Part shown: positions 37,258-45,019 of the stretch, one piece after another
Layout of the letters: the number at the start of each line of letters is the position of its first letter
Position numbering within the stretch: the stretch's first letter is position 1
From: Albibacterium profundi
GTDB lineage: Bacteria; Bacteroidota; Bacteroidia; Sphingobacteriales; Sphingobacteriaceae
Reading direction: 5' to 3'
Length of the DNA stretch: 64,000 nucleotides
NCBI RefSeq assembly: GCF_042159835.1
Contig: NZ_JBBVGT010000002.1
Span: 868,001 to 932,000, forward strand
Notes under the pieces: model-generated
The model's database searches: none
The model's input: only the letters and a program-made list of their open reading frames with translations
What the model was told of the DNA's origin: nothing
Position numbers and translations under genes: made by a program

Positions 37258-37292
37258 GGTTTGTAGTTTTAGGATTCGAATATACATTTAAT

Positions 37293-37321
37293 TTGAACAA
37301 GGAATAAACTCCTTGGTTCAA
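37293..37321 (-). other. Stem-loop upstream of the sulfatase gene
   Basis: TTGAACAAGGA (37293-37303) pairs with TCCTTGGTTCAA (37310-37321): 11 base pairs with one bulged G and a 6-nt loop. It lies 36-64 bp upstream of the sulfatase start. No T-run follows in either direction, so it is more likely a leader structure or operator than a terminator. Confidence 0.4.
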
Positions 37322-37380
37322 GACTTACCGACGTTCTACTCTTTAGTTTGCATTCATATGTTAACTTTTTATTAAGTTGA

Positions 37381-37770
37381 ACCGAATTTATTGCAGAAGG
37401 CATGCGATATGCAGATTTAAAACGCTGGAGAGCACTTGATCAACTTGCTAGTGACCCTTATATCATTGAAGGATTCAAAGTATTCGGACCCATGGAAGAA
37501 TGGTATGACAACTTGGTGGAGCAGGGCACGTCAGGTCAAACTGCCAACGTTTCAAGCAGCGAGGAAAGCGATTACTTAAGACCCTACCGTGTAATTCTTA
37601 ATGCAAGTAACTTTGTCCAAAATGGTTACAGCTGGCATCCGGCGCATTACTTAGAGCCAATCGCTATGGAACACTTTATTATTACCAGTGAGACTCCAGG
37701 CGATGTTAACACATCGGTTATTTATCAAAACCCGGGTTGGCCAATGCAAGCGAACGAAGGCGCTGAATAA
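37381..37770 (+). pseudogene. C-terminal relic of a SusD/RagB gene
   Basis: The frame following the TGA at 37378-37380 reads TEFIAEGMRYADLKRW, the conserved SusD E-G-x-R-x-x-D-L-x-R-W segment, and continues to YLEPIAMEHF and VIYQNPGWP, the usual SusD C-terminus. About 130 of the expected 500 residues remain. No SusD N-terminal part, signal peptide or SusC partner lies upstream; the preceding bases belong to the sulfatase leader. It is probably the scar of a deleted SusCD pair that once accompanied the sulfatase or PNGase/GH20 genes. The Met at 37402 could start a 122-aa ORF, but a functional product is doubtful. Confidence 0.8.
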
Positions 37771-37790
37771 AAACACAACAACAAACAATA

Positions 37791-37838
37791 CTTATATAAT
37801 AAAAAAGAGGCTGTCCAGCCTCTTTTTTATTATATAAG
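37791..37838. terminator. Bidirectional Rho-independent terminator, 48-bp perfect palindrome
   Basis: Arms of 23 bp (37791-37813 and 37816-37838) are perfectly complementary around TC. The core AAAAAAGAGGCTG / CAGCCTCTTTTTT gives a GC-containing stem with T-runs on both strands. It serves the convergent susD relic (+) and PNGase-like gene (-), whose stop is at 37844. Confidence 0.9.
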
Positions 37839-37843
37839 TACCT

Positions 37844-39511
37844 CTACTCACCAATCAGAACCCCTGAAACATTCCAAGAACTAAAACTTGTCCCTTCAGG
37901 TGCACCTTGTGGAATTTGTACTCTGACAGTATGTTCTCCTGCATTCAAGTCTCCCAGGTTAATAAAAATAGGACTTGTCAAGGTTCCAGGACACCAGTTT
38001 GAACGGCTCAGATCCGAAGATGATAAGCCATTGCTAAAATTACCTGATGCCGGATTATACAGTCGATAAGATCCACAGTCCGTTCGCCAGGGCGTGAAAC
38101 TGAAAGCTTCGCTGCCGTCGAGGTAGATCGTATTTTCTTTTGGAACAAATTCGTCGCCATTCCCCCAACCTCCATGTCCCGTAGTAATGAAACGGAGTTT
38201 AGCATTTTTCATGTCTTTCTGAAGCGTAAACTTGACCTCTAATCCCTTTTCCACATCAAACATGGTAGCGTATTCCTGCCCAGCCATTTCCATTACATTT
38301 AGGGTATTGAATAGCGGAACTATTTGCTGGGATTGAGAATCATCGGGCCGCCCAGGATGAATAGTTAAATCCAAACTTACTATATGTCCTCCTCCGTCAT
38401 AATTACCAATAAACACACCTATCCATGCCTCTCGGTCAGTTAAAAGTGGTGCAAATTCGGTAACATCATGCCTATAGGAAACACTATCTTGCCAATTTTT
38501 GCCTTTTAATTGTATATGATTAAATTGCTTTACACCAAAAGGTGTAAAGAACCGCATAAGCTCGACTAAAGGTGTATACTGATCAGTCCGAACCACACCT
38601 TGATACTTCTTACCGTTTCCATTCTCATAAATGGGAAGAGCCGAGGCTCCCTTCTTCAGCCCATCCAGGAACGAAATGCCATTGTCTGTCGGGATCATAA
38701 ATACAGTTCCAGTTCTATCATATGCGTCTCCATTTGACTTTTCTACCAATTCCACAAAAATGCTATTGCCGTTTTCAATGTGAGGTATCTTTACTTTTTT
38801 GAGAATAATAGTACCATTTGCGAAACGAAGCACACTATCCGACTTAGGGTCAGCAATAAAATTGATCTGTTCGTTATCAAATATGGAGAGGTTGACAAAA
38901 CGACTTTTCCATAATAGATCCTTATAACTCAGATCATCAACCGAATTTTCAATATTTGGCAGCTGTAGTGATTCCGGCATCTTATCTATATATTCAATTT
39001 CTTGCGCGGTAACTGCATAGTTCCCGTTTCTTACCATCTCCAAAACCAGCCCTAAATTCTGTCCCAATTCAGTAGGCGCCCCTTTAACGCGAAGATCATT
39101 TGTAAACCATAATTCTATTGTATTGGAGTTAACTGAAGTAACTGCCTTTGTACACTCATAACCAAGTATTTCTTTTTTTTCTTCCGTGATCGTAAAAGTA
39201 TGCTTCGATAACAAGTCTGGGTCGCTCATTACAATTTGCTTACCGTTTTGAAGAAATGCTTGTTTAATATAACTATTGTTGGCGCGGTCGACAAAAAAGC
39301 GTTCAAAAGGACGCGCGCCCTTACCATTAATAATAGCTTCCGACGCAATGGCTGTCTGAGAACTCGATGTATACAAAATGATTGGATCCTGATTTTGCAA
39401 AAGCTTACCGTTAGAGCTTCTATAGTAGCTGACCTTAACAACGGAATCAGTATTTTGCGATTGAACCGAAAACGTAACGAGAAACGATAATAATAAAAGA
39501 AAAAATCTCAT
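37844..39511 (-). CDS. PNGase F-like peptide-N-glycosidase with GLPGLI-type N-terminal domain
   Basis: PNGase F cleaves the amide bond between N-glycans and asparagine. After a signal peptide (about 1-19) residues about 20-185 resemble the GLPGLI family. Residues about 225-395 and 405-555 match the two PNGase F beta-sandwich domains (AYDRTGTVFMIP with Asp265, FTPFGV, GHGGWGNGDEF with Glu454, RSNWCPGTLTSP). By eye Asp265 and Glu454 correspond to the catalytic Asp60 and Glu206 of Elizabethkingia PNGase F; the equivalent of Glu118 is not evident. An extra N-terminal domain is also known in the PNGase F-II type. It lies 17 bp after GH20, forming a two-gene N-glycan operon. Confidence 0.82.
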   Translation of the reverse strand: MRFFLLLLSFLVTFSVQSQNTDSVVKVSYYRSSNGKLLQNQDPIILYTSSSQTAIASEAIINGKGARPFERFFVDRANNSYIKQAFLQNGKQIVMSDPDLLSKHTFTITEEKKEILGYECTKAVTSVNSNTIELWFTNDLRVKGAPTELGQNLGLVLEMVRNGNYAVTAQEIEYIDKMPESLQLPNIENSVDDLSYKDLLWKSRFVNLSIFDNEQINFIADPKSDSVLRFANGTIILKKVKIPHIENGNSIFVELVEKSNGDAYDRTGTVFMIPTDNGISFLDGLKKGASALPIYENGNGKKYQGVVRTDQYTPLVELMRFFTPFGVKQFNHIQLKGKNWQDSVSYRHDVTEFAPLLTDREAWIGVFIGNYDGGGHIVSLDLTIHPGRPDDSQSQQIVPLFNTLNVMEMAGQEYATMFDVEKGLEVKFTLQKDMKNAKLRFITTGHGGWGNGDEFVPKENTIYLDGSEAFSFTPWRTDCGSYRLYNPASGNFSNGLSSSDLSRSNWCPGTLTSPIFINLGDLNAGEHTVRVQIPQGAPEGTSFSSWNVSGVLIGE

Positions 39512-39528
39512 GTTGATAATATTGAATT

Positions 39529-41784
39529 TTAGTATACGATAATCTCATCAGTAAATAAATAGCCCCCCTGTGGATTCGTCGCTTTAACGCGTAGATAGCG
39601 TGCCATTTTACCCTCTAAATCGAATGTAAATTCTTTAAAGTTCAATCTGGAGCGGGTTGTTGGCACATCGTTCTTTATACTTTTCCACTCTTTGAAATCC
39701 TTCCCATTGTCGGATACCTCTAAAACTACCTTGCCAGGCATATATACACCCGGTCCGGTAACCTGCATAAAACGAATCGAGAGTGAATTGAATTCTTCTC
39801 GCCGCTCGAAGTCAATCGTCACGTCGAGTCCGCCTTTTGTAAAGCCCTGCCATTCGCCATCTCCATAACTATGGCCGCCTTTAATTCCATTCACCAAGGT
39901 CTTTGCTCCATGCGCTTCGTAGGTATCCCAAGGGTTATTATAGACCACTTCTTTACCGATCGCACGATGAATATCGACCTGCAGACTATCAATTGCACCT
40001 AAACGAGTCGAGTCAGCAAACACCGCGCTCTTGATCAAAGTTGATTTTAATAACTCTAAAGGCTCAACGTATGCAGGTGAATTCTTCGTCGGATCAGTCC
40101 CGTCGATTGTGTACCGTATGGTAGGTTCATATTGTTCTGACGAAATAGTAACCTTCGAACTTTCAGTACTGTCATCATACAATGCTTTGATCATCGGCTT
40201 GTAGGTCGGCCGGTAATAATTAACATTATGTCGTTGCAATAACAAATAATGACTCTGCAATCTATTTTCGAAGTCATCCCAATCTTTTTGTTCAGCTGCG
40301 GTCCATGCCACTTCCGACAATGCCAACACGCGAGGATAAGCCATATATTCGACATGCTCCTGGGTGGGCATGTACTCAGTCCATAAATTTGCTTGGACGC
40401 CTAGGATATGCTTCTGGTTATTGTCTGCAATCTCACCGGGTATCGGTTCATAGTCGTATACTTTCGATAAAGGCGTAAAGCCGCCGATTGCTTCTGGTTG
40501 ATCCATCGGGTTGCTTTGGTAAGAATCAAAGTACATAGGAGAGCCAGGTGTCATAATCACATCGTGCCCGGTATTCGCAGCTTCTATTCCGCCCTCTTCT
40601 CCTCGCCAAGACATTACGGTCGCCCCTTCTGCTAACCCACCTTCAAGAATTTCATCCCAGCCGATAATTTTACGGCCTTTTGATTTCACATATTCGTTGA
40701 TGCGCTTTATTAGATAGCTTTGCAGTTCATCCACATTTTCCAAGCCTTCCTCTTCCATTCGCTTTTTACACTTAGGACATGTCTTCCAGCTTTCTTTGCT
40801 TGCCTCATCGCCACCTATATGAATTAATTCGGAAGGAAATACCGCCATAACTTCATCCAACACATTTGTTAAAAAGGTAAATGTCTCTTCATTACCAATA
40901 CAAAATTCGGAATTAATATATGGTGAGCCGGAGCACGATAGCTCAGGATATACAGCCAATACTTCTTCTGAATGGCCTGGCATTTCAATCTCCGGAATCA
41001 CAGTAATACCCTTTTTTGCTGCATAATCAACCAAGTGCCTAGCTTCTTCCTGAGTATAAAAACCGCCGTGAGCATTAGGAGATCCCATTTCGACGTAGCG
41101 TCGCGGACTGTTCCACCAATCCTTCCATAGGGCGAAGTTCCGCCAGGCTGCCTTCTGCGTCAGCTCCGGATATTGATCAATTTCCAATCGCCAGCCTGCA
41201 CCATCAGTTAAGTGCCAATGAAATTTATTTAATTTATAAATAGCCATTAAATCAATATATTTTTCCAAAAAGGACATTGGAAAAAAATGTCGTGAAACAT
41301 CCAAATGTAGCCCACGATAACCGAATCGCGGCGAATCTTCTATTGTCAGTGCAGGCACCACGTAGCCCTTATCCTGTAGATAAGAAATTTGCACAAGAGT
41401 CATAATCGCGTTTATCATTCCAGGGCTATCCCATGCAGTTATAACAATGCCTTGAGAATCAACCTTAACACGATAGGCATTTTTTGGAAGTTTATCTCCA
41501 TCTTCAGGAGGAATCAAACGAATACCTACGTCGGGAATCCTCTTTCGCTTTTTTATTAACTCTACCTCTTCGAAATCAATATATGGGAGGTCTTTAAGCA
41601 ACTCTGACACATCCATAAACTCTTCGAATGCTGAAACTTGGAGACCTGGGGTTGCCAAATTGTACGAACCTGACTCCATAATTAATTTTTGCGGCTTTGG
41701 TATTAAGGGTATAGATTCTTGTGCAAACAGATTGAGCGGTAGCAAACAAGCGATGAGCATCGATAATATTAATGATTTGTTCAT
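39529..41784 (-). CDS. GH20 beta-N-acetylhexosaminidase with discoidin domain
   Basis: GH20 enzymes remove terminal beta-GlcNAc or beta-GalNAc by substrate-assisted catalysis. A GH20b domain (about residues 25-150) precedes the TIM barrel (about 155-510), with HLTDGAGWRLEIDQYP, PEIEMPGHSEE and HIGGDE; the catalytic Asp329-Glu330 pair is numbered from the longer start. A chitobiase/Fn3-like segment follows (IRYTIDGTDPTKNSPAY), then a C-terminal F5/8 type C domain (about 625-754). The start at 41784 (MNKSLILS) gives a normal signal peptide ending LFAQ; 41793 adds three residues. It is co-transcribed with the PNGase F-like gene. Confidence 0.95.
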   Translation of the reverse strand: MNKSLILSMLIACLLPLNLFAQESIPLIPKPQKLIMESGSYNLATPGLQVSAFEEFMDVSELLKDLPYIDFEEVELIKKRKRIPDVGIRLIPPEDGDKLPKNAYRVKVDSQGIVITAWDSPGMINAIMTLVQISYLQDKGYVVPALTIEDSPRFGYRGLHLDVSRHFFPMSFLEKYIDLMAIYKLNKFHWHLTDGAGWRLEIDQYPELTQKAAWRNFALWKDWWNSPRRYVEMGSPNAHGGFYTQEEARHLVDYAAKKGITVIPEIEMPGHSEEVLAVYPELSCSGSPYINSEFCIGNEETFTFLTNVLDEVMAVFPSELIHIGGDEASKESWKTCPKCKKRMEEEGLENVDELQSYLIKRINEYVKSKGRKIIGWDEILEGGLAEGATVMSWRGEEGGIEAANTGHDVIMTPGSPMYFDSYQSNPMDQPEAIGGFTPLSKVYDYEPIPGEIADNNQKHILGVQANLWTEYMPTQEHVEYMAYPRVLALSEVAWTAAEQKDWDDFENRLQSHYLLLQRHNVNYYRPTYKPMIKALYDDSTESSKVTISSEQYEPTIRYTIDGTDPTKNSPAYVEPLELLKSTLIKSAVFADSTRLGAIDSLQVDIHRAIGKEVVYNNPWDTYEAHGAKTLVNGIKGGHSYGDGEWQGFTKGGLDVTIDFERREEFNSLSIRFMQVTGPGVYMPGKVVLEVSDNGKDFKEWKSIKNDVPTTRSRLNFKEFTFDLEGKMARYLRVKATNPQGGYLFTDEIIVY

Positions 41785-41883
41785 TTTTATCATGGTATAG
41801 TTTAATATCCAACGCTAAATTACGAAAAAAGCTCAAGCTATTATTTAGCTTTGTCTTCAACCGTCATTATGTTGATTAATTAG

Positions 41884-41891
41884 TAGTTTTG
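41884..41891 (+). promoter_or_regulatory. Predicted -7 element of the DUF6427 gene
   Basis: TAGTTTTG matches TAnnTTTG exactly, 23 bp before the ATG at 41915. No convincing -33 TTTG is seen at the usual spacing. Confidence 0.4.
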
Positions 41892-41914
41892 TGAACTTTG
41901 CATATTCTTAGAAG

Positions 41915-42895
41915 ATGATTAATTTATTCAGGAGGTATACTCCCGTTAATCTAATATATTTAATTCCAATAGCTCTCTTACTTTGTATCGGTGCTTTTAT
42001 CAACGTGCCAATTGATCTCAGACCCGTTTTTTTTGCTCCGGCTCTTTCAAACCTTATCGGCAATGTTTACGAAAAATCAATTACGCCAGAATCAAGCATC
42101 TTAATCACGTTGAGCCTAACAATCTTGCAAGGGATCTTATTAAATCATATTATTAGCAAGTACAATTTATTAGGAAAGGTTAATTACCTAACAGCACTGA
42201 TCTTCGTGACACTAGCAAGCATTATTACGCCCTTTCTTACCCTGTCATCGGCACTGTTGTGTAATTTTTTGTTAATCTGGATGATAGACAAGCTATTGTC
42301 GGTATATCGAGCCGGAGAAATCATGGCCGTGTTATTTGATATGGGATTAATTATCGCAGTAGGGTCTTTATTCTATTTCCCATTTATTGCCATGTTTCCC
42401 GTTATCTGGTTTGCACTTATTATCTTCCGATCATTCAATTTGCGTGAGTGGATCGTCGGAGTGATGGGATTCATTACGATCTACTTCTTACTTTTCATCA
42501 TTTACTTATGGTTTGATATGCTCGATGCATTTAAAATGATCTGGCATCCGCTTACTCGAACTTTTCCCACATCACTCAATATTGATTTATATGATTACTG
42601 GGTACTCCTAGCTCCGCTGTTCATTCTGATATTATTCATTATTTCAATTAGGCAAAACTTCTTCAAAAGCCTCGTCTTTATTCGCAAGGCATTTCAATTA
42701 CTGTTTTTTATGTTGTTGTTGGCAACTGTCTCTTTCTACCTCAACAGCAATCTAGAAGAATATCATTTCCTTCTTTGCGTCGCCCCACTTGCAATTTATA
42801 TGGCATACTATTTCACTCACGCTAAAACAAGGTGGTTATATGAAAGTGCGTTCGCTCTTTTATTTTTAGCTATACTATATTTTCAATGGATATAA
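41915..42895 (+). CDS. DUF6427 family integral membrane protein
   Basis: This 326-aa polytopic membrane protein has about eight to ten hydrophobic helices (for example around residues 13-32, 58-75, 85-115, 135-170, 180-200, 225-245, 255-275, 280-320). The N-terminus MINLFRRYTPVNLIYL and the block IDLRPVFFAPALSNL are characteristic of DUF6427, a Bacteroidota-specific family of unknown function. It marks the start of the housekeeping half of the window, just upstream of an outer membrane protein and lptC, so a cell-envelope role is possible but unproven. Confidence 0.85.
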   Translation: MINLFRRYTPVNLIYLIPIALLLCIGAFINVPIDLRPVFFAPALSNLIGNVYEKSITPESSILITLSLTILQGILLNHIISKYNLLGKVNYLTALIFVTLASIITPFLTLSSALLCNFLLIWMIDKLLSVYRAGEIMAVLFDMGLIIAVGSLFYFPFIAMFPVIWFALIIFRSFNLREWIVGVMGFITIYFLLFIIYLWFDMLDAFKMIWHPLTRTFPTSLNIDLYDYWVLLAPLFILILFIISIRQNFFKSLVFIRKAFQLLFFMLLLATVSFYLNSNLEEYHFLLCVAPLAIYMAYYFTHAKTRWLYESAFALLFLAILYFQWI

Positions 42896-42924
42896 AGTAT
42901 CTTTAACCTTTTTTAACAAAAATA

Positions 42925-42965
42925 GCATGCAAAGCAGGTAAAAAATAAATAGATTTGCATGCAAA
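42925..42965. repeat. Direct repeat GCATGCAAA, second copy within a palindrome
   Basis: GCATGCAAA occurs at 42925-42933 and 42957-42965, 32 bp apart; the second copy lies in the perfect palindrome TTTGCATGCAAA (42954-42965). It sits 28 bp before the outer membrane protein ORF and could be a regulator site. Confidence 0.35.
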
Positions 42966-42992
42966 ATACATTTTTTGCGTTAACAACTATCC

Positions 42993-44294
42993 ATGATTCT
43001 ATCAAAATTATCCATCCGTAACTTTGTTTGCTTGACGTTGCTTTTTGTTTCTTCAGGAGCTATGGCGCAATCATTGACCAGCTCCCCCTATTCAAAATAC
43101 GGTTTGGGAGAACTAGGTGGAGAAAACCTTCCTCAATTGAGGGCAATGGGGGGCATCTCTACTGGGATACGCAGTCTAGGTTCCTATTATAATATCAATA
43201 CTGAAAATCCAGCCTCTTATTCCAGTATCAGGTTAATGGCGATTGACATTGGTGTATATGGAAACTTTTCGACACAGCAACGCGAAAATATAAAGCAAAG
43301 CAACAAAAACTTTTCCTTGGGATATCTCTCGTTTGCGGTTCCCGTGTCTCAGAAATCCGCGCTTAGTTTCGGTTTTAAGCCTTATTCAAGTGTTGGCTAC
43401 AGGTATTCAGCGCCTGGAACAATTGATACCATGAATATAAACAGTGTATATTCGGGAGAAGGCGGACTTACTAAAGCCTACTTTGGCTATGGTCAACAAA
43501 TTGGCGAGCACTTTAGCATCGGCGCAAACGCTGGTTACATATTTGGGAAAATAGAGGAGAACCAAGAAGCACAATATCCGTTGAATTCTGGTGCACTCAA
43601 TTCTAAAATTGAAAATAGCAGGGCGATCAATGGCTTTTCACTAGACTATGGAATACAATACTTTACGAATATCAACGACAACTATGGATTAGTAATCGGC
43701 TATTCAGGCAATTCAGGTCACTCCCTACGTTCCAAAGCTACTCGATCGGCAACTAGAACCTTTGGCAACGAAACTGATATAGAAGACAATATCGCCTTAG
43801 ATACCATCAGCTACAAGGAGTTTGCCCGTCAGGATATCATCATGCCTTTAGAGCATAAGGTGGGTGTCAGTTTCAGGAAGCATAACTCATGGCTAATTGG
43901 TGGGGATTTCCATTATGGAAAATGGTCTGATTTCCAAGAAGGTGATGTAGCTGGTAATTTTGAAGATCGTTATGGATTTGCCATCGGAGGTAGCCTGACT
44001 CCCGACTATACCTCGAATCGGTATTTTAGCTTAGTCGATTATCGTCTTGGGTTTCGGTACGATAAAACTCAATTGCGCATAAATGAGCAGGATATAAACG
44101 ATATGGCCATCACTGTCGGACTCGGCCTTCCGTTGCCATCCAACCGACAGAGTACTTTTTATAAAATAAATCTCTCAGCAGAATTTGGTCAGAGGGGAAC
44201 CCTGAGTAGTAACCTAGTTAAAGAGAACTACATCACGCTCCGACTCGGATTTACTCTTAATGACCGCTGGTTCCAACGTTATAAATATGACTAA
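42993..44294 (+). CDS. Conserved Bacteroidota outer membrane beta-barrel protein
   Basis: This 433-aa protein has a signal peptide ending AMAQ (about residue 25). The body has alternating aromatic and polar residues typical of beta-barrels of the FadL/OmpP1-like kind: SSPYSKYGLGEL, LRAMGGISTGIRS, NPASYSSI and a C-terminus of beta strands ending near NDRWFQRYKYD. Homologues commonly sit directly upstream of lptC, as here with a 5-bp gap. The function is unknown; a role linked to outer membrane biogenesis is possible from the context. Confidence 0.8.
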   Translation: MILSKLSIRNFVCLTLLFVSSGAMAQSLTSSPYSKYGLGELGGENLPQLRAMGGISTGIRSLGSYYNINTENPASYSSIRLMAIDIGVYGNFSTQQRENIKQSNKNFSLGYLSFAVPVSQKSALSFGFKPYSSVGYRYSAPGTIDTMNINSVYSGEGGLTKAYFGYGQQIGEHFSIGANAGYIFGKIEENQEAQYPLNSGALNSKIENSRAINGFSLDYGIQYFTNINDNYGLVIGYSGNSGHSLRSKATRSATRTFGNETDIEDNIALDTISYKEFARQDIIMPLEHKVGVSFRKHNSWLIGGDFHYGKWSDFQEGDVAGNFEDRYGFAIGGSLTPDYTSNRYFSLVDYRLGFRYDKTQLRINEQDINDMAITVGLGLPLPSNRQSTFYKINLSAEFGQRGTLSSNLVKENYITLRLGFTLNDRWFQRYKYD

Positions 44295-44299
44295 ATAAG

Positions 44300-44854
44300 A
44301 TGGTTCGTAGATATCTATATATCGTTCCTTTCCTTTTCCTGTCACTCGTTGCCTGTGAAAACGATCTGGAGGAAGTAGAACGGGTATCTCAAGATATAAA
44401 CGAAGAACCTATCGATGTTTCACATGGAGTGAAAGTTATCTACAGCGATTCCGCTATTGTAAAAGCCCAATTGACAACACCAAAGATGTTACACCATAAA
44501 ACTGAAAACCCATTCTATGAGTTTCCAGAAGGTGGCTTATTGATACTTTACGATTCCACTCGGACGGAAACACAACGGGTACGTTCAGATTATGCAATCC
44601 AACATGTCAATACCGGCATTACTGAGCTAAAGAAGAATGTAGTTGCCACTCGTGCAGACGGCATGACACTGAAATCGGAAGAGCTTATATGGGATGAGAA
44701 CACAGGTCGATTCTATTCGAACCTTCCAGTAGAAATAACCGTAAATGACCAAATCGCATATGGCACATCATTTTGGGCTACGGAAGATTTTTCCCATTTT
44801 GAAATCACTTCTCATACCGGTGATATTCGACTTAATAGCGACGATCGGCTCTGA
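44300..44854 (+). CDS. lptC: LPS export periplasmic protein LptC
   Basis: This 184-aa lipoprotein-like protein (LSLVAC, Cys19) resembles Bacteroidota LptC, the periplasmic bridge component that receives lipopolysaccharide from the LptB2FG transporter. The segments VIYSDSAIVKAQLTTPKM, FYEFPEGGLLILYDS, VRSDYAIQH, ELKKNVVATRADGMTLKSEELIWDENTGRFYSNLPVEI match the OstA/LptC beta-jellyroll pattern. In Escherichia coli the anchor is a transmembrane helix instead of a lipid. It overlaps functionally with the outer membrane protein 5 bp upstream. Confidence 0.88.
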   Translation: MVRRYLYIVPFLFLSLVACENDLEEVERVSQDINEEPIDVSHGVKVIYSDSAIVKAQLTTPKMLHHKTENPFYEFPEGGLLILYDSTRTETQRVRSDYAIQHVNTGITELKKNVVATRADGMTLKSEELIWDENTGRFYSNLPVEITVNDQIAYGTSFWATEDFSHFEITSHTGDIRLNSDDRL

Positions 44855-45019
44855 TTATTTCTTTAAGATACAGGACTTTTCGACGCTATCTTTTTAATTT
44901 ATCTTTTTAATTTTTACATTTAATTGTATCTTGCGCCCGCATTTGTAAAACATGTATATTACACGTTTGAATTCAAAGAGCAAACGAATTAACAAACTAA
45001 ACTAAGTATAGAAGATTCT

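Noticed and set aside
37402..37770. Treating the 122-aa ORF as an intact small gene
   Set aside because: Homology to the SusD C-terminus begins before its Met at 37402 and the rest of the protein is missing, so a relic is the better reading.
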